Positions 21,831 to 64,000 of a stretch of 64,000 nt of DNA are shown here, in pieces. Source of the DNA: Muraenolepis orangiensis (lineage: Eukaryota; Chordata; Actinopteri; Gadiformes; Muraenolepididae); assembly GCA_027704905.1 (NCBI GenBank), contig CM051005.1, forward strand, positions 18,946,152 to 19,010,151, in the 5' to 3' direction. The position numbers and the translations under genes are program-made. The notes below the pieces were generated by a model, which worked only from the letters and a program-made list of their open reading frames with translations, was not told where the DNA came from and did no database searches. Positions within the stretch are counted from its first letter, which is position 1. Each line of letters begins with the position of its first letter.

Positions 21831-22110
21831 CACACTAGCTACCTGAGCCTGTATCGTGCTACACACTAGCTACCTGAGCCTGTATCGTGCTACACACTGG
21901 CTACCTGAGCCTGTATCGTGCTACACACTAGCTACCTGAGCCTGTATCGTGCTACACACTGGCTACCTGAGCCTGTATCGTGCTACACACTGGCTACCTG
22001 AGCCTGTATCGTGCTACACACTAGCTACCTGAGCCTGTATCGTGCTACACACTAGATACCTGAGCATGTTTTGTGCGTCACACTGGATACCTGAGCCTCT
22101 GTATCGTGCT
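21825..22110 (+). repeat. 31-bp satellite-like array A
   Basis: About nine copies of the unit with core ACCTGAGCCTGTATCGTGCT, ending in two variant units with GAGCATGTTTTGTGC, followed by unique sequence repeated at the end of array B. Confidence 0.92.
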
Positions 22111-22260
22111 TCCCGGAACCCTTCCCTCTCTTTACTGCCCTGGACGTCATCGAGTGAGAGATGGTTATCAAGCAGAACTGGATGAACTCTCCCTTCTGAG
22201 CCTTAGTGACCCCTCTGTTGTGTAAACAACTGTTCTTCCACGTCCAGGGGTTCAATCCTC

Positions 22261-22310
22261 TTTATATATGTAAATAGATAGATATAGATATTTCTATATA
22301 TATATGTGGA

Positions 22311-22349
<39 letters not shown>

Positions 22350-22370
22350 ATATATATATGTGTATATATA

Positions 22371-22417
<47 letters not shown>

Positions 22418-22425
22418 ATGTGTAG
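22261..22425 (+). repeat. TA-rich microsatellite, copy A
   Basis: Tandem TATATA and GTGTATATA units in the gene-free block; a matching tract lies at 23640-23755. Confidence 0.9.
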
Positions 22426-22569
22426 ATAAGAAACAAACGAGATCAGCTCAGATCAGGAAACACAGATTACAGGAAACCGGAGACTTCTGGTAAAAGCAGG
22501 AGACTTCTTGTAAAAATTAATAATCATAATAATAATTATTCAAATGTGTCAGTGTACAGCACAAGTACA

Positions 22570-22880
22570 GTACACTTCCATGCATTGAGGAGATCTTTAG
22601 GACCAGATGTCGGAGGCCATGTCCATCATAAAGGACTGCAACCACCCTGGGCACCATCTCTTCTCCCCCCTACCGTCTGGTCGTCGGTTACACAGCATCC
22701 ATACAAGGACTACCAGGTTTAAGGATGGTTTTTATCCACAGGCAGTGCACCTACTGAACTGCTAGGAGTGCTGCCACTTTCACTTTCATAACATAGTCAT
22801 TGCCATTACACTTACATACTTTGCTGGACTCTGGATCATCACAGTTACTGCACTGTATTCACGATGCTGATGCACTACTG
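22570..22880 (+). mobile_element. Second LINE 3' end (duplicated block)
   Basis: Nearly identical to 21505-21815: same CACTTCCATGCATTGAGGAG start, the same RT tail and the same run to GATGCTGATGCACTACTG. A small deletion removes AGAAGG near 22613. It marks the start of the second unit of a large duplicated block (about 21.5-22.5 versus 22.57-23.8 kb). Confidence 0.85.
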
Positions 22881-23074
22881 GCACTCACACACACAAAACA
22901 AATAAACAAAAAACCATACATACATATCATCTATGTCACTTTGCTGCTCTTTTTTTGTATTTTATTGTATATATAATTTTTATTTTCATGGTGTTGTTTT
23001 TAAGATATATACTGCAGGAGGGAATGGGGAGTAAGCGTTCCTATGTACTAAAAATTGTGTATCTTGTAGCCTGT

Positions 23075-23490
23075 ATGGTGCTTCCCACTGCATACCTGAG
23101 CCTGTATCGTGCTACACACTGGCTACCTGAGCCTGTATCGTGCTACACACTGGCTACCTGAGCCTGTATCGTGCTACACACTGGCTACCTGAGCCTGTAT
23201 CGTGCTACACACTAGCTACCTGAGCCTGTATCGTGCTACACACTGGCTACCTGAGCCTGTATCGTGCTACACACTAGCTACCTGAGCCTGTATCGTGCTA
23301 CACACTAGCTACCTGAGCCTGTATCGTGCTACACACTAGCTACCTGAGCCTGTATCGTGCTACACACTGGCTACCTGAGCCTGTATCGTGCTACACACTG
23401 GCTACCTGAGCCTGTATCGTGCTACACACTAGCTACCTGAGCATGTTTTGTGCATCACACTGGATACCTGAGCCTCTGTATCGTGCTTCC
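23075..23490 (+). repeat. 31-bp satellite-like array B
   Basis: About 13 copies of the same 31-bp unit as array A, with the same two variant end units and the same downstream sequence (CGGAGCCCTTCCTTCTCTTT against CGGAACCCTTCCCTCTCTTT). Confidence 0.92.
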
Positions 23491-23869
23491 CGGAGCCCTT
23501 CCTTCTCTTTACTGCCCTGGACATCATCGAGTGAGAGATGGTTATCAAGCAGATCTGGATGCAGATCTCCCTTCTGAGCCTTAGTGACCCCTCTGTTGTG
23601 TAAACAACTGTTCTTCCACGTCCAGGGGTTCAACCCTCTTTATATATATAAATAGATAGATATAGATATTTCTATATATATATATATATATTTGTGGATA
23701 TATGTATATATATGTGTGTGTATATATATATATATATGTGTGTGTGTGTATGTGTAGATAAGAAACAAACGAGATCAGCTCAGATCAGGAAACACCGATT
23801 ACAGGAAACAGTTATTCAAATAATTATTCAAATTTGTCAGTGTACAGCACAAGTACAGTACAGCGAAAG

Positions 23870-23965
23870 GAATTTCTCTGCATTTAACCCATCCTAGTAT
23901 TAGGAGCAGCAGTTAGGGTTAGGGTGTCTTGCTCAAGGACACCTCGACAGATTTTTTGCTAGGAG
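23870..23965 (-). mobile_element. SINE fragment, antisense
   Basis: Read on the minus strand it has TGAGCAAGACACCCTAACCC, CTAATACTAGGATGGGTTAA and AGAGAAATTCC, matching the body of the tRNA-derived SINE at 44846-45085. The tRNA head is only partly present. Confidence 0.6.
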
Positions 23966-24289
23966 GAGACGGGGATGGATGGGAGGATTGTAGAGTGGAA
24001 TTGATCGTATCTTACAAGTGTAAAATACCAAGATATCCAAAAGGACCCAGCTTCAAGTACAACTTCACAACAACCAGCCATTAACAGACGGGCCCTCATC
24101 AATAGTACATTGTAAGAATATTCATATTTCTAGCAGCTGAAGTAAGAATGAAAGTATGATTTAACCCAGTGCTAGTGCTAACGGTGACTTTATTTCCACT
24201 TGGAATGCCCCGAAACCAACGACATTGAATCCATTTCTGAATATTTGTTTGAGTAGTATTCCGTAGGTTACGACATGACCATAGGCAAT

Positions 24290-24780
24290 GGGTTAAGTAC
24301 CTATGTTGGTTTTACAGAGATTCAAGATTCAAGATTTGTAACGGTTGTAATGCTGAATGCTTACCCCATTCCCTCATGCAGTATGAATTTCCTACAATTT
24401 ACAATTTAACACTAGTTGACGCTATATGCTATACTATGTACTATACAACACTATACTATTACAACACTGTACACAATAACAAATAATAAAAAATAACAAT
24501 AAAGTGACTGATAGATGATATATACGTATGTTGAATTGTGCAAAAAGCATTGTAAAGCATTGTAAAGCATTGTAAAGTGCCTGTAGTGCAGCAGCCACAT
24601 CCTGAATACAGTGCAGTACAGTGCAGTAACTGTACAGTGAACTAAGTGTGCGGTTAGGGGATCTATGTATTCTGTGTATAATAATAACTGGATTATCTTT
24701 GTTCGAGTGCAGATGGATATCTTTTTGGTATCATGACACATATCCTCCCGTGTCATAATGAGCTGGACCACAATGTGATT
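24290..24780 (-). repeat. LINE 3' UTR remnant, antisense
   Basis: TGACTGATAGATGATATATA, short AATAACAATAAAG motifs and the CAGTAACTGTACAGT region match, in the same order, the antisense LINE tail at 55610-55920 and, in sense, 31715-31892. No RT coding remains. Confidence 0.5.
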
Positions 24781-25309
24781 GCTGTGCCTGGTTTACGATG
24801 GCCATAAAGGATGCATGATGCATGATGTATGAAAATAAATGTAGAACTAAATTAACCGGTTTGTTACATTTGATTAGATTAGGTTAGGTTAGAATACGCG
24901 TATAATTCGACTGTACAAACATCAGATTCAGATTCAGATTGTGTTTACTTGTCACATGTATATATGGTACAGTGTACAATGTACAGTGAAACACCAATGT
25001 ACATATTAACATAATTGCAGTATAACACCAGGCACCAATGCGAAGATGATAGAACTGTGTTTCATCACATGAATTGTTCACTCAGGCCTACAGGCCGGGC
25101 CCCACGGGCCCCAACAGCGCTGGTTTAGTTGAGTTGAGTTCCTTTCAGCTGTGGTTCCTGGTACCTTATCTGCCCCTCTAGATGTCACATAACACGGTGT
25201 GGAATTTGCTCCAGAGAAAGCAGCGACCGCGTATCACCCATGTTAGAGTAGCTTTAATTTATCATTTATTTATATGGTTTTATGACGGCAGTGCTTTGTC
25301 AAGGTCCAA

Positions 25310-25601
<292 letters not shown>

Positions 25602-26648
25602 GTTAATGTGTGAAAACTGTGACGTATCAGTGACGATCATTTTATGTTAATGTTTAATGTTTATGTAATGGTTTTTTTCTAACACAATTTGTTCCAGAAT
25701 TCCATTTACGTGAAGTGAATAATTTTCATATTCATATTATTTTAGGATTGTTTTCTGAATATTTAGATACATATTTCGATTTAAAAAATTGATTTGAGTC
25801 ATTTGTAGGGCGTTTTATGTTGACTTTATGTCTGATGAGAGGAAGGCTTGCGTCCACCACCACCACGATGCAGACCACCTGTTAAGAGCACCGGACCACA
25901 GACCTCACCTTTATTTCATGCCACCTCCTCCTCCTCCTCCTCCTCCTCCTCCTCCTTCTCCTCCTCCTCCTCGTTCTTCTTCTGAAAGTAAGTTCAAAGT
26001 CAAAGGGCCATAAATGATCAGAATCAGTGGGTGCTTTCTGTGATCCAGTGGTGGTGGACGCTCGGGACCAGAGCTGCAGGCGATGCCCGGGAGGTCACAC
26101 CAGAGGTTTATTTAAATTCGGGGAAAAAGATTGTCAGGTAAACCTATCTTTTTTTTATCATTGTGTTGAAGGATGGTGTTTTTGTGTCAATTATGTATCC
26201 GCGTCCCGATCATCAATAAGGAAGGAATTGATGCAGGAAAAGTGGAGCCTCCACCATGAAGTATTGAGTGCATAAATTGACATACTTTTCAGAAGGTTGA
26301 CATTTCTGTGTTATAAATCCTTTTGTTGATTGGTCTTAAAGTAATAACGTCATATTTTGAGATACTGGGTTATTGATTGATTGTTATGAACTGTATGCCG
26401 TAATCACCAAGATTAAAATCGATCTTGAAATATTTCACTTTATGTGTAGTGAATCTAGAATATATAAAAGTGGCACACTTATTGAATTGAAATTACAAAC
26501 TTCTGTCACGATATTCAAATGTTTTGAGATGCACCCGTATATTGTATATTTGTGTATCGGCCTGTTTCTGGAACGAGGCCATTCATTGAGCGTACTGTAT
26601 CTCTGATAGACGGACTTCTGCTGTTTATGAACTAAGGAACGCCAGGAG

Positions 26649-59954
<33,306 letters not shown>

Positions 59955-60290
59955 GGAGAGCGCAGAAACTGCCTGACTAGTAACGATAAACAACAGCATT
60001 TAATACATTTAAAAAAATCAATGATAATCGTGCTTCAAAGTTAAAGCCCCTGTTTGTTTTGTTTGTTGTTGCATATCTTTGATTTTTTTTGTTTGTTGTT
60101 TATTTATAAACCAGTAATTGGCTTGTCATTTAATTAATTCCTTTATTGTCATTATATTTTCAGTATCTGTAACCAGGTGTAGCTGTGTACATAATTGAAT
60201 ACAACAAACCCTTCCAAGCATGCATGCAAAATGTTAATATCACCTTGAATGTTCCCCAAATGTTATATAATAATATATAATAAAAAATAC
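59955..60290 (+). terminator. myo7b: Myosin VII 3' UTR and poly(A) signal
   Basis: AT-rich 3' UTR; AATAAA at 60279-60284 is the first good signal after the stop. Beyond it to about 62.2 kb I see only simple repeats (CA 60690-60731, GT 60795-61008, TA 61920-62080) and no exon. Confidence 0.55.
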
Positions 60291-60689
60291 TTATATAATA
60301 GTCTAAGAATAGGAAATCTGTACTTCATTTTTGTGTGTTCTAAATGTGTTTAAATGGTACTCGACTGTATATGTATATTCATTATATTTGAAGGAGATCA
60401 ACAATAATATATTGTATTTCAATTGACAACACAGCCTGGCTATATTCTTAGTTTTATTGACGATACACGATGAATATGAACAATCTTTGAAGACTATGCG
60501 TATGTACATCCCGTAACCGTGGTGGAGTGATCACGTCAACACACACACCCCTATGTGATGGTACTATTTGCCGGTGCAAGGTGCTTGTTCAGCTCCAGGT
60601 TTGTGTTTGCCACCCACGTACAAGCAAGTTGGGTTTTCTTTTAAAGGGCAGCCAACTCTTGCTTTCCACTGGACATTTTTAAGCTCTGC

Positions 60690-61008
<319 letters not shown>

Positions 61009-61919
61009 GTGGACTACACTACTACTTGGGGCACTCCCTCATTGCATGTCAAGACGATTACACTGTAACCATGGAAACCTCCCCCCCCCCCCCCCCCCTA
61101 AAAAAAAATCCAGGTTACTATATGGGCAGGTGCACAGGAGGTGCAGCAGCCTGATTGTGAGCCTGAGTCTGCACCCTGATGCAACACGGCTGTAAGTGGG
61201 ATAACGGGGCGATCAACCCCCCCCCCAACCCTCCTCTGTTCAAATACGCCACTAAGCACTGTTTACACTTTTTTTGTTTGTTAACTACATTACAATTTAT
61301 ACAGCCCAGTCGTATTACTTCTATATATCTATATATCTATATATCTATATATCTAGACACTGTTGATTAGTAGGCCTATCCATACTTCATAGAAGTATCG
61401 ATTATTGTGTTCAAGTAGTATTATTTATCACTATACCTTTCTTTGGCCTGTTTTGGATCAATAAAATCATGTGAAAATCTACGCGCCGCTACTTTATTTA
61501 AAAAAACTGCGTGAATCTGCAAGACTGGTGTCCGAATGCACGCTTTAAGATCCGTGCATTGTTCAACGAATACGATATACCAGAGTAGGGAGGATGAGGA
61601 GGGGAGCGTGGTGTAGGCGGTAGGCGAGACACCCAAATAGGCATGTGGGGGGTTAGCCTTTTACCCCAGATGAATGCAAAAGGCTGCACTGCACCAAAAT
61701 TTGGAACAAAAGACCTTGCATCGAGAGCCACACATCACTGTCCCACCTGCGCCGTGCACTCCCTCAACTACTTGCGCCTCAGCAAGCGACAATGGCGTGC
61801 TGAGACCACTGCCCCACCTAAAGAAAATGCACGCGGCCGCGCAGGCAGGCAGGGGCGCGCGCACACACACACGCACGCACACACATACATACGTCATCAA
61901 CATATATACCTTAGTTTAA

Positions 61920-62080
61920 TGTATGACATGCCATGATTCATATGTATATACTGTATATATACATATATGTATATATACACATATATACATACCTGTATGT
62001 GTATATGTGTATATAATATAAAATATATCATATATATATCATATATAATATATATATAAATATATATAATATATAAAACA
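61920..62080 (+). repeat. AT-rich microsatellite region
   Basis: TATATACATATATGTATATA-type imperfect palindromic repeats separating the myosin end from the tlk1 promoter region. Confidence 0.85.
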
Positions 62081-62239
62081 TAACTTTTTATTGATTTATC
62101 ATTAATCAAGTGATTGCTATTCAAAAAAAGTACGGGAAAAAAAAGTACGTCGCAAAATAACTACGACTAAAGTGCAAATTAAAATACATTGATCGATTTA
62201 TTCATAGGCTTCAAACGCTGGAAAACCAATACATCCCAA

Positions 62240-62868
62240 CGCTACCAAAAAAAACAACAACAACCATGAACTTCCGGCCGTTTCTCGGGGGCGGTGTGTC
62301 GTTTCCAGCCGAGAAGAAGAAGCTGTTCTCGGGTCAACGTCAATGAACATACTCCGAATTTCGGAAGTGAGCAAAAATGATCCTGGATCAGCGTGAGTGT
62401 GTGTGTGTATGCAGGCATGCATGCATGCGTGTGGTTTGTGCGCGTGCGTGTAATGTATGTGTGTCGGTGTCAACCCCCACCCCCCCCGCCTCTCGCGCCT
62501 GCCCGCCTGCCTAGTGCCTGCTAGGTGAGCCCCGGCAGCCTCGCGATAGCAGCCTCTCGCGGAATCAAAGCCTCCCCCTCGCGAACTGGATGCTGCTGAC
62601 AGACGCGCGGTCATCATGCAAAGGTTACATTGTATCCATTTCAGCGAGTCTTACGTACGTCGCCGCGACGAGGAGGGCGCTCCGCACCACCGACAACACG
62701 TTACCGAGTCGCGAGGCGTATCAACAAACATGCACTGAACACACACGCACACTTTATTAACCACACACACACACAAGTGTTTGAACGATGCACGCGAGTT
62801 CGGGATTCGGGATTTGAACGACGGATGGCGTGCTGTGCGCCGGCTCCGCTCGGCAGCAAAGTGGCTCC
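62240..62868 (+). promoter_or_regulatory. tlk1: CpG-rich tlk1 promoter/5' UTR region
   Basis: CpG dinucleotides become frequent (GGCCGTTTCTCGGGGGCGG, CCTCGCGATAGCAGCC, CGTCGCCGCGACGAGG) in contrast to the AT-rich 61.2-62.2 kb stretch, and continue past the first tlk1 exon. No TATA box placed; the transcription start cannot be fixed by eye. Confidence 0.5.
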
Positions 62869-62974
62869 ATGAGTGTCCAAAGTAACAGTGGAAGTGGTGG
62901 TGGAAGTTTGGAGGCGACGCCATCTTGGTCACAGCTCTCCTCGTCCCCAACGATTACTCAACAACACATAACGG

Positions 62975-63008
<34 letters not shown>

Positions 63009-63040
63009 CGCCACCACCGCCGCGACCAAGACCAAGGAAG
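62869..63040 (+). CDS. tlk1: Tousled-like kinase 1, first coding exon (partial gene)
   Basis: ATG at 62869 opens 57 codons plus one base, ending at the GTATAT donor 63041. The start MSVQSNSGSGGGSLEATPSW followed by SQLSSSPT closely resembles the N-terminus of vertebrate TLK1 (MSVQSSSGSLEGPPSWSQLS). TLK1 is a nuclear Ser/Thr kinase, active in S phase, that phosphorylates the histone chaperone ASF1; its kinase domain is far downstream, outside this window. A run of ACT codons (about 62975-63008) codes poly-Thr, followed by Ala/Thr and KTKE. An upstream in-frame ATG at 62830 would add 13 residues without family support, so 62869 was chosen. Confidence 0.8.
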
Positions 63041-64000
63041 GTATATATCGCCTGCGAACACCCAGAGAAGGGGCTTTACACCGAAGCCCTCGGCGGTCGG
63101 CTCTTTTGCCTATCTCTCTTTCCTTTGTATTATTATTTAGTTTCCCCCCCCCCCCCCCCCCCCCCGAGGTGGTTGGTGGTTGGGGGGGAAGGAGGAGGAG
63201 GAGGAGGCATGACATGTCGACCAGCTGTTGGTGGAAGTAAAAATGGATGTCAAGTTCACTGATGCCGTGGATCGGAAGCCCACCGTCAGCTGTCAGTTCG
63301 GTTGACGGGCCGGCGGTAGCGGCTGAGCTACCGCGTCCTCACAAAGACCACCACGGAGGGCTAGCTCCGTCGTGGTCCTTGTTTGCCCGGTTGTTTCTCA
63401 CATTTCGCTCCCCCCCCGGTTTTTCCTCCCCGTCGTTAGGGTCGAAGTCGACCTCCATTGTGTGTCTCTCTCTCCCTCTCTCCGTAACACCGTCCTCCTC
63501 CCCCCGGGGAGGGAGGGAGGGAGGGGGCGTAAGGTGGACAACGTATGCGTGTTGGTTACACACTAAACGCAATGCAATGCAAAAAAAAAATAGCTAACCC
63601 CGGTGCTTCTACACTTAACACAAGGCCCCTTTTCTCCTCTTTTAGTTGTACACTGTGGTTATGGTGTGATAGTAACCTAGACGTTGTGTGTGTGCTTTTA
63701 TTTATTTTTTGCATATCGCCGACGACAAAACTTTTAATCAAAACGAGCTAAGAAAGCCATCGGCTTCCCTCTCCGTGTGTTCCAACTGAAAAGCTCCAGT
63801 CGGTTGGTCTGTCGTCTCTCTGCTTACAACCCGTCCACCGAGCACTCGGTCGGACTAACTTAGATGGGATGGGGGGGGGGGGGGGGTAGAGGAGGCTAGC
63901 CTAATTCGTGGTGTGATTTGACTAGGTTCATTTATTTATACGCCATTTCACAACGCGAGTGAGTTCCTTTGGCCACCCACAGTGTAACTGTAGGGTTTGC
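63041..64000 (+). other. tlk1: tlk1 intron 1, 5' part
   Basis: CpG-rich at first, with poly-C and GGA runs (63145-63208) and GGGA repeats (63505-63530). No second exon was recognised before the window ends. Confidence 0.5.

Overview
The window is vertebrate nuclear DNA, almost certainly from a ray-finned (teleost) fish. The genes are split into many short exons with GT-AG introns. The protein families (LC3C, DIS3L2, myosin VII, TLK1) are animal ones, and the introns are full of CA/GT/CT microsatellites, minisatellites, tRNA-derived SINEs, LINE reverse-transcriptase remnants and a hAT-type element, as is typical of fish. No bacterial or viral genes, CRISPR arrays or rRNA genes were seen.

Layout. 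(1) 1-2701, minus strand: the C-terminal part of a CDKL-like (CMGC) protein kinase in six exons. No N-lobe exons are visible, and a second, damaged copy of its C-lobe exon lies at 1-422. (2) 2932-4643, plus: map1lc3c in four exons, 127 aa, starting only 230 bp from the kinase exon on the other strand. (3) 7054-18404, plus: dis3l2 in 20 coding exons, 1041 aa, with a long 3' UTR to about 20.24 kb. (4) 20.6-28.2 kb: a gene-free, repeat-dominated stretch with two truncated LINE copies, a 31-bp satellite-like repeat, a duplicated block, AT and CT microsatellites and a SINE. (5) 26649-59954, plus: a complete myosin VII gene in 49 coding exons, 2154 aa (motor, four IQ motifs, acidic insert, MyTH4-FERM-SH3-MyTH4-FERM). 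It is closest to MYO7B by eye. Intron 7 carries a THAP-domain exon. (6) 62869-63040, plus: the first coding exon of tlk1 (Tousled-like kinase 1) in a CpG-rich region; the rest of that gene lies beyond the window.

The genes are not an operon and do not form one pathway: autophagy (LC3C), cytoplasmic RNA decay (DIS3L2), actin-based transport in microvilli or stereocilia (myosin VII) and chromatin assembly (TLK1). Human DIS3L2, MYO7B and TLK1 all lie on chromosome 2, which suggests partly preserved linkage. Exon boundaries for dis3l2, map1lc3c and the myosin were set by hand; reading frame and phase close across every junction, so these models are firm. Paralogue naming of the myosin and kinase is not.

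The most interesting points are an AT-AC (U12-type) intron in the myosin with a textbook 5' site and branch site; a strand-biased pattern of CA repeats after donors and GT repeats before acceptors; a map1lc3c intron minisatellite that has copied its own splice donor; a 32-bp duplication at the map1lc3c stop codon; a kinase with two C-lobe exon copies carrying complementary frame lesions; and a hAT element with an exact 8-bp target-site duplication. I did not find evidence of a wholly new biological system.
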